The notes below the pieces were generated by a model, which was not told the DNA's origin, ran no database searches, and saw nothing but the letters and a program-made list of their open reading frames with translations. A stretch of DNA of 13,262 bases from contig SLSB01000376.1 in NCBI GenBank assembly GCA_007130675.1, positions 1 through 13,262 on the forward strand, written 5' to 3'. Shown in pieces: positions 1 to 7,179 of the stretch (positions are counted from its first letter, which is position 1; each line of letters opens with the position of its first letter). Source of the stretch: Candidatus Hydrogenedentota bacterium (GTDB taxonomy: Bacteria > Hydrogenedentota > Hydrogenedentia > Hydrogenedentales > SLHB01). The translations under genes were made by a program, and so were the position numbers.

Positions 1-1199
1 CCGTGCGGGTTTGGGTGCGTACCGTCGATGAAATGCCAGTGCGGGTGTTGGTGAGTGAACACACGGATATGCGCGACGCGATGCGGTCGGAGCCGGTATT
101 CTCGCGCGCGGAAGATGACTATACTGCGGTGGTCGAGGTAACGGGGCTCGCGCCTGACACGCACTATCACTACGCCGTGCTGCTGGGCGAAGAAGAACAT
201 GAGTTTCGCACGCTCCACCAGCATTTCCGCACGTTTCCGCCCGAAGGCGAACCCACGCGATTCCAGATTGTCTTTGGCGGCTGCTCGGGGTATGTGCCGC
301 CAAACGAGCGGATGTGGGATACCGTGCTGGCGGCAAACCCGCTGGCTATGCTGACACTGGGCGACAATGTCTATATTGACGACCCGGAGAGCATCGACCA
401 GAACCATTATTGTTATTACCAGCGACAATCGCGGCACGAATGGCGCCGCTTAGTGGGGCGGACGCCAGTTTTCGCCATCTGGGACGACCACGACTTCGCG
501 ATGGATGACTCGTGGGGCGGCCCGGAAATCGACATCCCCTACTGGAAACCGATGGTGTGGGAAGTGTTCACACAAAACTGGGTAAACCCATCATACGGCG
601 GCGGCGCCGAGCAACCGGGCGTGTGGTTCGACTTCCGTATCGCGGATGTGCACTTCATCATGCTGGACGGACGGTACTACCGCGAAGACGGCGGCCGCCG
701 CGGCGAAGGCATCGAGAACCCCTCGATGCTCGGGCCCGTGCAACTCGCATGGTTGAAAGAGACGCTGACCCAGTCCGACGCTGCATTCAAAATGCTGGTG
801 TCGCCGGTGCCCTGGCATGAAGAGGCAAAGCCGGGCCAAGGCGGTCTCGATACGTGGAAGGGCTATCTCGGCGAGCGCGCCGAGATATTCGGCTGGATTG
901 ACGAATACGGCATCGAGGGTGTGGTGTTGCTCTCCTCGGACCGCCACCGGTCGGATGCGTACCGGCATGAACGGCCCGACAGCTACGACCTGTACGAATT
1001 CGGTTCCGCCAAGTATACGAACCTGCACACCCACCCCATCATGGAGGCCTCGCTGTTCGGCTACAACGACAAGCCTTCGTTCGGTCTGTTGACGTTCGAT
1101 ACGGCAGATACGGCCCCGTCGGTCACCTACCAAATTGTGAACATCGAAGGCGAAACCATGCACGAGTTGACCGTGCCGCTCGAGGACTTGCGCCGCTAG
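1..1199 (+). CDS. PhoD-like metallophosphatase (alkaline phosphatase D family), 5' truncated
   Basis: A phosphomono- or diesterase of the PhoD type, which uses a dinuclear metal centre to release phosphate from organic phosphates. The visible part has 398 codons from the first full codon at position 3, a GTG that is probably internal because the protein begins inside a beta-sandwich N-terminal domain (about residues 1-70, ending VTGLAPDTHYHYAV). The catalytic domain follows with FGGCSGY (91-97), GDNVYIDD (120-127), WDDHD (160-164), LDGRYYR (221-227) and SSDRH (311-315). These match the metal-ligand blocks of PhoD proteins, although SSDRH replaces the more usual SGDxH. Any signal peptide lies outside the window. 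The gene ends at TAG 1197-1199, and the next gene starts 18 nt later with its own ribosome site, so the two are probably co-transcribed. The family is fairly sure; the substrate is unknown. Confidence 0.88.
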   Translation, partial: VRVWVRTVDEMPVRVLVSEHTDMRDAMRSEPVFSRAEDDYTAVVEVTGLAPDTHYHYAVLLGEEEHEFRTLHQHFRTFPPEGEPTRFQIVFGGCSGYVPPNERMWDTVLAANPLAMLTLGDNVYIDDPESIDQNHYCYYQRQSRHEWRRLVGRTPVFAIWDDHDFAMDDSWGGPEIDIPYWKPMVWEVFTQNWVNPSYGGGAEQPGVWFDFRIADVHFIMLDGRYYREDGGRRGEGIENPSMLGPVQLAWLKETLTQSDAAFKMLVSPVPWHEEAKPGQGGLDTWKGYLGERAEIFGWIDEYGIEGVVLLSSDRHRSDAYRHERPDSYDLYEFGSAKYTNLHTHPIMEASLFGYNDKPSFGLLTFDTADTAPSVTYQIVNIEGETMHELTVPLEDLRR

Positions 1200-1203
1200 G
1201 AAG

Positions 1204-1209
1204 AAGGAG
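1204..1209 (+). promoter_or_regulatory. Ribosome binding site for the sialidase-like gene
   Basis: AAGGAG lies 8 nt before a GTG start at 1218 and just behind the TAG of the phosphatase gene. It decides the GTG start, since no in-frame ATG with a comparable site is seen before the signal peptide. Confidence 0.7.
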
Positions 1210-1217
1210 ACAACGCT

Positions 1218-2387
1218 GTGATTTCGCAAAAAAGCAACACCAATCGCATCACGCTGGCGACAATTCTGCTATGCGCCGTCTGGACGGCGTTATCGGTGGT
1301 TGCCTCAGGCAATCCAGCGCACGCGAACGAAGACGGGCCGCGCGTGCTGGCGGTCCCCGAGAATGAACCGCTCATTATTCCTCATGATGCGGGCATAAGG
1401 ATATTCGACGTCGGCGACATTCCCGACCGGGATGAGACCCGCATCGAGTTTCCCCATCTTGCGCGGTTCGACGGCCATTGGTATTGCTCGTTCCGGGAAG
1501 GCGAGATACACGGAAACCACATCACGGGGCGCGCCCGCGTCATCCGTTCGGCGGATGGGGTCGACTGGGAAACCGTCGCGCTGTTCGAGTCGGACACGGG
1601 CGACGTGCGCGACCCGCGCCTGTCGGTAACGGGAACCGGCGCCCTGATGCTCAACGCCTCGATCCGTTTTATCGAAGAGGTTGCGCCCTTCGAGACGTTC
1701 GAGGGTCAACCCATCGAGCGCCAGTCGGTAACCTGGCTCTCGATGGACGGCCTCGATTGGAGCGGTCCGTATGCCTGCCCGAGCGGGATCAACACGTGGC
1801 GCTGGGATGTGGCCTGGCATGAGGGTGTTGCCTACAGCGTCGGATACAGCGGCAAGGACGCCGATGGCACACTCTACCGCAGCGAAGACGGCCGAACGTG
1901 GACCACCGTCAAGCAGAACCTGTTCCCCGGCGGACACGGCAACGAGGCCGCGCTCACCTTTGGTCATGACGGCACATTCTATGCTCTGTTACGGGCCGGG
2001 TTGGGGGCGCACGTCTCGTTTGGCACGGCTGCCCCGCCGTATGACCAATGGGACTGGCGTGAACTCGATGCGTATTGGGATGGCCCAGAGCACCGCCAGC
2101 CCGCGCGCACCATCGAAGGCATCGAGCGCGATTTGGGTGGTCCCAAAATCATTACGCTCAGCGACGGGCGGCTGGTCGGCGCGGGCCGAGTCCGGGGCGA
2201 GGTGCGGGCCAACTATTTCGTGATCGACCCCGAGGAGGGGGTGCTGACCCGCCTGGTCGGAGTGCTGGACGGCTCGAGTTATCCCGGCATGGTCGAGCAC
2301 GAAGGAGACTTGTGGATCACCTACATCGGCCGCCGCGGTGGGGCGGGTCCGGTGTACTTCGCGAGAGTACAACTGCCCGCTCCGTGA
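1218..2387 (+). CDS. Secreted BNR/Asp-box sialidase-like protein
   Basis: A 389-residue exported protein with a predicted beta-propeller of the sialidase/BNR superfamily. Residues 1-36 look like a Sec signal peptide: a polar start, a hydrophobic core of about 21 residues (ITLATILLCA onward) and an AHA cleavage site. Asp-box-like turns appear at 111-117 (SADGVDW), 175-181 (SMDGLDW) and 222-228 (SEDGRTW). A SFREGE stretch (91-96) and a C-terminal SSYPGMVEHEGDLWITY block also resemble exo-alpha-sialidase-like proteins. The full set of sialic-acid arginines cannot be assigned by eye, so it could equally be a glycoside-binding propeller or another exo-glycosidase. It starts at GTG behind AAGGAG and is probably co-transcribed with the preceding phosphatase. 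It converges on the UAP-like gene 110 nt downstream, and I see no convincing terminator in that gap. Confidence 0.8.
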   Translation: MISQKSNTNRITLATILLCAVWTALSVVASGNPAHANEDGPRVLAVPENEPLIIPHDAGIRIFDVGDIPDRDETRIEFPHLARFDGHWYCSFREGEIHGNHITGRARVIRSADGVDWETVALFESDTGDVRDPRLSVTGTGALMLNASIRFIEEVAPFETFEGQPIERQSVTWLSMDGLDWSGPYACPSGINTWRWDVAWHEGVAYSVGYSGKDADGTLYRSEDGRTWTTVKQNLFPGGHGNEAALTFGHDGTFYALLRAGLGAHVSFGTAAPPYDQWDWRELDAYWDGPEHRQPARTIEGIERDLGGPKIITLSDGRLVGAGRVRGEVRANYFVIDPEEGVLTRLVGVLDGSSYPGMVEHEGDLWITYIGRRGGAGPVYFARVQLPAP

Positions 2388-2497
2388 TCGGAACCGGATG
2401 CGCCGGGAAGTAACACCGGTAACTCGGATATTTCGACTGCTCACCCGGCCCCGCAGGGTCCAACTACGAACGGCGCGTGGAATACGCAGGAACCACA

Positions 2498-3928
2498 TCA
2501 CCCGGTTTCGACATCGCCCTCCGGGCCGATGGCAAGCCCCGAAGTGGCGTCGTACTCGCGGCCTTTGGCGCGCTCGAGGAATTCCTGTTCGTCGAGGGCA
2601 AAAAGCGGGCTGATCTCGATGTCCACCGCGACCTTCCCATCCGCATCGCGAGACACAGGAACTCCGGCCTTTTCGAGCCAGCCGCCCCAGAGGTTCCGCA
2701 TCGACTCGCGCGCGGCGGCAACGCTGTTATCGCCTTCACGAGACTTGATAGGGGTGTATTCAGCTTCGCGGGCAATTTCGAGCGCAATTGGTTCGTGGGT
2801 GATGAACCGCAACGCGTCGAACACGAACGTCTCAAATTTGTAGCCATTGGGCTCATCTGGCTTCACACGCTCGCCTTTTTCGTCGATGTAGGGGATCTTC
2901 TTGTGCGCACGCCACCAGGGGAAATTGTCGTAATTGGCGTTGAGTGAATCAATGAACCCCACGTCGAGGATGTGAATGGCCGGGTTCCCGGCGAAGTGAA
3001 TCAGGTTGCCCTCGCTGTCCGTCTCGAGCAATTGCGGATACATGTCGAGCACCGTATACTCGATCACGCGGTACACGCCATCGCAGATGCAATGCACCCC
3101 CACCGGCTCACGGGGCCGGCGTTTGCGGTGATTTTTCGAGGACATCTGCCCATTGCGCATCACGTGGTAGCCGATGAACAAGGGGTCCACCACTTTGACC
3201 GCCCAATTGTCGACCTGGAAATAGCTCAAGGTGTCAATGCCGCGGTTTTGCGTGTCTGCGGAGATCCCATTGTCCATGGCGGCCGGTATGACACCACCGT
3301 GACCGTTGGGATTCATGGCAAGTTTTCCGGGCTGTTCGAGCATGAACTTGCCCTGCTCGTCGACACAAGGCACCATCCGCTGCTGGAAAAACGTCACATC
3401 CTTCGGATTGAGACCGAAATAGTCCTGCTCTCGGAAGAACTCCTTTGTAGTAGCGTGGTTGGCTTCGCTGACCATGATATACCAGGGCAAAACACAGTCG
3501 TACCGGCTTTGCAGGTTGCGGATTTTTGCTGCGTGATAGCAAAAGATGCTGTTTCCGGTAATTGGCCCTATCGGATATGCGCCCTTCGGACCGTCAAACC
3601 CAAGCCGGGTGCCTTGCCCTCCCGCCACCAGCAACAGGCCGACACGCCCCTGCCGTAACGCTTCCTCGCCAGCCTGCCACGCCGTCTGGGCATCCTCTCC
3701 CCCACCTTGGGGAATCACAGGCACGGGGTCAATCCGCTTGAAACGCTCCTCCGGAGGCGGGCTCGTGACCCACTGGTGGATCAACCGGTTCATAAGTCTG
3801 AAATCGATGGTCTCGATCTGCGCGATCAGTGTATCGCGATCGGTTTGCGAGAGTTCGCCCCAAAACCGGAGCACGTGGTCTTGGCCGTTTTCTTCGAGGC
3901 GCGCGCGTGCGCTGGATTCATTCAACAT
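2498..3928 (-). CDS. UDP-N-acetylhexosamine pyrophosphorylase-like (UAP/UDPGP family) uridylyltransferase
   Basis: A nucleotidyltransferase that should join UTP and a sugar-1-phosphate to give a UDP-sugar and pyrophosphate, most likely N-acetylglucosamine-1-phosphate. It has 476 residues from the chosen ATG. The UDPGP signature is LLLVAGGQGTRLG (98-110) followed by GPKG; NPNGHGG (206-212) and YFQVDN (236-241) fit uridine/sugar binding. KPDEPNG (356-362) and EYTPIKSREGDN (390-401) match blocks I recall from eukaryotic UAP1/AGX1. I chose ATG 3926-3928 because the N-terminus (RARLEENGQDHVLRFW) then lines up with the start of UAP1, and GGGGAG lies 11 nt upstream. An in-frame GTG at 3977-3979 or ATG at 3968-3970 would add 17 or 14 residues. 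UDP-glucose or UDP-GalNAc synthesis is possible. A GlcNAc-kinase-like gene upstream supports an amino-sugar role. Confidence 0.88.
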   Translation of the reverse strand: MLNESSARARLEENGQDHVLRFWGELSQTDRDTLIAQIETIDFRLMNRLIHQWVTSPPPEERFKRIDPVPVIPQGGGEDAQTAWQAGEEALRQGRVGLLLVAGGQGTRLGFDGPKGAYPIGPITGNSIFCYHAAKIRNLQSRYDCVLPWYIMVSEANHATTKEFFREQDYFGLNPKDVTFFQQRMVPCVDEQGKFMLEQPGKLAMNPNGHGGVIPAAMDNGISADTQNRGIDTLSYFQVDNWAVKVVDPLFIGYHVMRNGQMSSKNHRKRRPREPVGVHCICDGVYRVIEYTVLDMYPQLLETDSEGNLIHFAGNPAIHILDVGFIDSLNANYDNFPWWRAHKKIPYIDEKGERVKPDEPNGYKFETFVFDALRFITHEPIALEIAREAEYTPIKSREGDNSVAAARESMRNLWGGWLEKAGVPVSRDADGKVAVDIEISPLFALDEQEFLERAKGREYDATSGLAIGPEGDVETG

Positions 3929-3982
3929 TTTGGCCGGCTCTCCCCAGTTGAAATGCGTTGCCCGATCCATTTTGCCCACACC

Positions 3983-3988
3983 ATTATA
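3983..3988 (-). promoter_or_regulatory. Possible -10 box (TATAAT) for the UAP-like gene
   Basis: A perfect TATAAT on the minus strand would place a transcript start near 3976, giving a leader of about 48 nt that contains the GGGGAG ribosome site (3940-3945) before ATG 3928. The -35 region (CTGTAA or TGTAAA at about 17 nt spacing) is weak, so this is a modest call. Confidence 0.4.
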
Positions 3989-4030
3989 GACCTACGCGGA
4001 AGTATTTACAGGCGAGAGCTGGGCGCAGCG

Positions 4031-5161
4031 CTACTGCAGATCAATTACAACGCCGCGCACAGGGAGTCGATTGGGAAGCAGGGTTCCATCTTCTGCCCTC
4101 ACATCAAATCGCAGCTCTTCATTTCTTCTTCCCACCCGGGCGTCCGGCGCAACATATACCTCGACGGTTGCGCTGTTGGGCTCAGGGCCGGGGAGGGTTT
4201 TGAGCTCGAAACCATCGCCCGTGATTTCCGCGTTCACGATCTCGATAGGGCGCTCCGCGGTTGCCACGATCGTTCCAACGGGCTCATCTCTCGACACTCC
4301 CGGGCGCATCGAGAATGTAAGCCGGTCCTTCGACAACTCGTAGAAGCTTTCTATGACAGCCTCGACACGCTGCCGGTAACGTGGCACGCGCTCGCATGTC
4401 GAAAAGAGATAATACACGCGTGAGTAGTCGCCCGCAGGCGCCCATGGCTCGATGGTCACCGTGATGGTATACTCTGGCTTGCCTGGCTCGCGCCATTCGG
4501 ATTCCGGGCGTTTTTCGAAAGCAAACGAAGCGCTCTTTTCCGCTTCGTCCAGGAATCTCACGTCAACCAGTTCAATGGGCTCGTCAGCCACCTGCCGGAG
4601 TACCTGAGTGCGCTGCGCCCTTTCGCCTTTCTGAATCTCTCCAAAGTCCAACCCGTCGGGCTCCACTTCAAACTCGGGTTCAACCCGCACGATAACCTCT
4701 ACGGTCTGCATAGGCGCATTGGCCGCATTCGACATGATGGTCAGACGTTGTTGCGTTTCGAAACCGGGAATCCCTCTGGGAAAGACGGTAATCTCGAGCG
4801 GGACGGATTGGCCGGGCCGAATTTGGTTCTGAGCCATCTGGCTGGTGGTGCATGCGGCACACGTGGTGGTAACCTGCCGAATCTCGAGTGTTCTGCGCCC
4901 CGTATTCGTGACCATAATCTCCGTCGTGGTCGGCTCACGATTAGTGACGGTCCCCATGTCTAGCTCGTCCGTCTCGATCTCGAGCATCGGCACCGAGGCC
5001 TGATCGGCATCGACGGGCGGCAGCACACCGGGGCCCGACGGGGTGCGCCCCGGTTGGGCGACGGGCGGCACGGCATCGCGCGCGCTCAGCGCGGCATAGA
5101 TGACAAACGCACCCAGTGCGAGAACGATGGCAATGATGATGTACGCGGGTCGTATACGCAT
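4031..5161 (-). CDS. Membrane-anchored DUF1573 domain protein
   Basis: 376 residues with an N-terminal membrane anchor (about 6-24, AYIIIAIVLALGAFVIYAAL), a Pro-rich linker (32-58), then Ig-like beta domains that should lie outside the cytoplasmic membrane. Residues 66-160 fit DUF1573: LDMGTV, then an NTG turn, then a CAAC pair (101-104) where family members usually have CGC. LDFGEIQKGE (171-180) opens a second similar unit, and a third, more divergent one starts near 278 (LTFSMRPGV). No catalytic motif is visible, so a structural or binding role is likely. ATG 5159-5161 follows the kinase stop (5165-5167) by only 3 nt and has no good Shine-Dalgarno of its own, so translation is probably coupled to the kinase. 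Function unknown. Confidence 0.82.
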   Translation of the reverse strand: MRIRPAYIIIAIVLALGAFVIYAALSARDAVPPVAQPGRTPSGPGVLPPVDADQASVPMLEIETDELDMGTVTNREPTTTEIMVTNTGRRTLEIRQVTTTCAACTTSQMAQNQIRPGQSVPLEITVFPRGIPGFETQQRLTIMSNAANAPMQTVEVIVRVEPEFEVEPDGLDFGEIQKGERAQRTQVLRQVADEPIELVDVRFLDEAEKSASFAFEKRPESEWREPGKPEYTITVTIEPWAPAGDYSRVYYLFSTCERVPRYRQRVEAVIESFYELSKDRLTFSMRPGVSRDEPVGTIVATAERPIEIVNAEITGDGFELKTLPGPEPNSATVEVYVAPDARVGRRNEELRFDVRAEDGTLLPNRLPVRGVVIDLQ

Positions 5162-5164
5162 GCG

Positions 5165-6175
5165 TTATTTTGCCGCAAATTCCACGTTATACCGTGTTTC
5201 AGCCTGCTGTAAGTTGTCTGTAAGATTTTCGTACATGCTGTCGGTAATGTCAATATCGGTTTCGAGCGCCATGAGCAGCGCGCCCACCACGGGCTCGAAC
5301 ACGGGCGTAACGGCCACGGCCAGCGGGGATGCCTCGTGCACCCGCGCCATCATGTGATCCTTGAGAACGGGGCTGCTTCCCTTAAACACGCTTCCGGCTG
5401 TCACCAGCTCGAATGGCTGGGCGGTCATGTCTAGTTTTCGCGCAACGGCAAGCACCATGTCGCCCAGATACCGGCCTGCCGTCCGAAGAATATCGACGGC
5501 GGCCGCATCCCCTTGCAACGCCGCGTCAAAGACGAGTTTCGCCATCGGCTGGAGGTCGTCCAGTGACAGCTGATGCCGGTACATTTTGTAGAAAAACTCC
5601 TCGACGTCCCGGCAGCCCGCCTTGTTCACGAACAGCTGAGTCAATAAGGTCGGCGGGCGGATGCCATCGCGCGCATGATAGACGGCATATAAGCCGTGTC
5701 GCCCGATGATGGTGCCTGTCCACAAATCGCCAAACTCTTCGTTCAATCCGCCAGCGCGCGCTTCGCGACCCTGCGCATTGATTCCCGCGCAGATGACGCC
5801 GGTGCCGCAGGCGATGACAATGCCGTGTGAGGTGCGCACGCTGCCGCGCATCGCCGCCATGGAATCATTGCGAAACACGCGGTGTGTCTCGCCAAACAGC
5901 GGGGTGTATATCTCGCGCTCGAGCATGTCGAAGTCTTCGGGCAGGTCGGCGCCGGCGATACCCATGCCCACGCACGCGATATCATTCAGCGCAAGTCCGG
6001 CATCCTGGAGCGCGCCCTCGACCGCCTTGCGGTTCTCACGCGCCGCTGGCTCGACGCCCTGGTTTTCATAATTGCCGTTGCCGCCGCGCCCAAAACCTTT
6101 GATGTTCCCGTTCGCATCCGAAATCAGGCAGAACGTCTTCGTGGCCCCGGCGTCAAGCCCCATGTAATGCTTCAT
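5165..6175 (-). CDS. BadF/BadG/BcrA/BcrD-type ASKHA ATPase, probable N-acetylglucosamine kinase
   Basis: 336 residues, the usual length for the BadF/BadG family members that include N-acetylglucosamine kinases. The ASKHA blocks are in order: phosphate-1 GLDAGATKT (6-14) followed by a DANG turn, a probable catalytic-aspartate segment NDSMAA (103-108), phosphate-2 GIVIACGTG (118-126) and adenosine-site LVTAGSVFKG (257-266). NEEFGD (145-150) also fits the sugar-kinase branch. It would phosphorylate an amino sugar with ATP in the cytoplasm. The lack of a cysteine-rich cluster argues against the BadF reductase-activator subgroup. ATG 6173-6175 has AGGAG 10 nt upstream. The DUF1573 gene follows 3 nt behind the stop. 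A GC hairpin sits between this gene and cpoB. The family is sure; the substrate is inferred partly from the nearby UAP-like gene. Confidence 0.85.
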   Translation of the reverse strand: MKHYMGLDAGATKTFCLISDANGNIKGFGRGGNGNYENQGVEPAARENRKAVEGALQDAGLALNDIACVGMGIAGADLPEDFDMLEREIYTPLFGETHRVFRNDSMAAMRGSVRTSHGIVIACGTGVICAGINAQGREARAGGLNEEFGDLWTGTIIGRHGLYAVYHARDGIRPPTLLTQLFVNKAGCRDVEEFFYKMYRHQLSLDDLQPMAKLVFDAALQGDAAAVDILRTAGRYLGDMVLAVARKLDMTAQPFELVTAGSVFKGSSPVLKDHMMARVHEASPLAVAVTPVFEPVVGALLMALETDIDITDSMYENLTDNLQQAETRYNVEFAAK

Positions 6176-6185
6176 GCCCGCACGT

Positions 6186-6190
6186 CTCCT
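6186..6190 (-). promoter_or_regulatory. Ribosome binding site of the ASKHA kinase gene
   Basis: AGGAG on the minus strand, 10 nt before ATG 6173-6175. The same five bases are complementary to the CTCCT in the loop of the hairpin 20 nt upstream, which could limit access to it. Confidence 0.65.
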
Positions 6191-6205
6191 GTCTACGAAT
6201 TAGAA

Positions 6206-6229
6206 CCGCGCGGGTAGGAGCCCGCGCGG
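6206..6229 (-). terminator. GC hairpin between cpoB and the ASKHA kinase: terminator or attenuator candidate
   Basis: A perfect 9-bp inverted repeat, read on the minus strand as CCGCGCGGG, loop CTCCTA, CCCGCGCGG, followed by TTCTAATT. The stem is strong, but the T tract is interrupted, so termination after cpoB would be partial. It lies 37 nt behind the cpoB stop and 31 nt before the kinase ATG. It may also act on the kinase ribosome site (see findings). Confidence 0.55.
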
Positions 6230-6266
6230 ATATCTCTAACAGTGAATACCGTGATCTCGTGCCACG

Positions 6267-7166
6267 TCAGTTGCCTTGGACCTCCCTGAGTCGCGAGCGC
6301 GCCCGTGCGGCCGCCGGCGTCATCGGATAGTTCTCGACCAAATCCTCGAGCAGGGCAAACGCCCGCGCCTGCTGGCCGAGTCTCAGATGGGCCGCAGCCT
6401 GGTTAAACATCGCATACGGCACCTTGGCGCTATCGGGAAAGTCGCGGCGAAGCTTCTCGAATTCCGTAATACACTCCTCGTAGCGGCCGAGATTATAGAG
6501 GCATTCGCCCTTCCAGAATTGCGCGTTGTCCGTAATCTCGCTGCGCGGGAAACGGGTTGTGAAATCGCTGAAAAGGGCCAAGGCCTCCTCGAATTGTTCG
6601 CCCTGATAGGCCTGCATCGCCCGGTTGTACGCAGGGACCGGATCCGACGGAGCCTCGGGCGCGGCCGGGGGCGCGGGCTGAGGGTCCGCGGGAGCGGTAT
6701 GCGCCAGCGGGTCGGGTTCGGGCAGGAGCCCGGGGGTTGCCGGAACGCTTCGGGGCGGCTCGACCTGCACGGGACCAGGCACAACATCCGAGGGTCTCGA
6801 TGGCACGCCCCATCCTGTGCTCGGGGCCATCGATGAAGGCAACGAGATGCCGTACTGTTCATAGACGGTACGGGTCAGGGTATCCAGCTTTTGCTCGAGC
6901 TGCGCCAGCTTCTGCTGGTTCTCTTCGACCATCGTCTGGACCTGCCGCGCCTGTTCGGTGCTCTCACTTACCCTGACTCCGACATCCGCCGCAGTCACAT
7001 TGAGATGCTCGACAGAACCGCCCAAATCCCTCTCGAGACGCGACACCTTACGGTGCATGTCATAGATGGTGTTCGCCACAGGATCGTTGGACGTCCCTGT
7101 CGTCGCACACCCTGTCCAGAGGAGCACGCCCAGGATTGGGGCTGCTATCAGGAAGGAAACACGCAT
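6267..7166 (-). CDS. cpoB: CpoB/YbgF-like Tol-Pal lipoprotein with coiled coil and TPR repeats
   Basis: A 299-residue periplasmic protein that in the known system couples Tol-Pal constriction of the outer membrane to peptidoglycan synthesis. The N-terminus MRVSFLIAAPILGVLLWTGC ends in a lipobox-like LWTGC (Cys20), so it is probably a lipoprotein, unlike the soluble E. coli CpoB. Residues 29-106 are a coiled coil, 107-178 a Pro/Ala-rich linker, and 179-295 three TPR units (YNRAMQAYQGEQFEEALALF, FWKGECLYNLGRYEECITEF, FNQAAAHLRLGQQARAF). ATG 7164-7166 is chosen because it begins the signal sequence and has GAAGAGG ending 6 nt upstream; a longer open frame to 7265 overlaps pal and lacks support. 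It follows pal by 13 nt, the standard pal-cpoB order. A hairpin 37 nt downstream may end the transcript. Confidence 0.87.
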   Translation of the reverse strand: MRVSFLIAAPILGVLLWTGCATTGTSNDPVANTIYDMHRKVSRLERDLGGSVEHLNVTAADVGVRVSESTEQARQVQTMVEENQQKLAQLEQKLDTLTRTVYEQYGISLPSSMAPSTGWGVPSRPSDVVPGPVQVEPPRSVPATPGLLPEPDPLAHTAPADPQPAPPAAPEAPSDPVPAYNRAMQAYQGEQFEEALALFSDFTTRFPRSEITDNAQFWKGECLYNLGRYEECITEFEKLRRDFPDSAKVPYAMFNQAAAHLRLGQQARAFALLEDLVENYPMTPAAARARSRLREVQGN

Positions 7167-7179
7167 GGATAACCTCTTC

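Noticed and set aside
591..1967. Minus-strand open frames opposite the phosphatase and sialidase-like genes
   Set aside because: The plus-strand genes have catalytic blocks, a signal peptide and a ribosome site; the opposite frames have none.
2388..2497. Terminator in the gap between the convergent sialidase-like and UAP-like genes
   Set aside because: Only very short inverted repeats and no T tract; nothing else supportable is seen in these 110 nt.
2972..4423. Long open frames on the plus strand opposite the UAP-like and DUF1573 genes
   Set aside because: They mirror two well-supported minus-strand genes, and their compositions are His/Arg-rich shadows without any motif.
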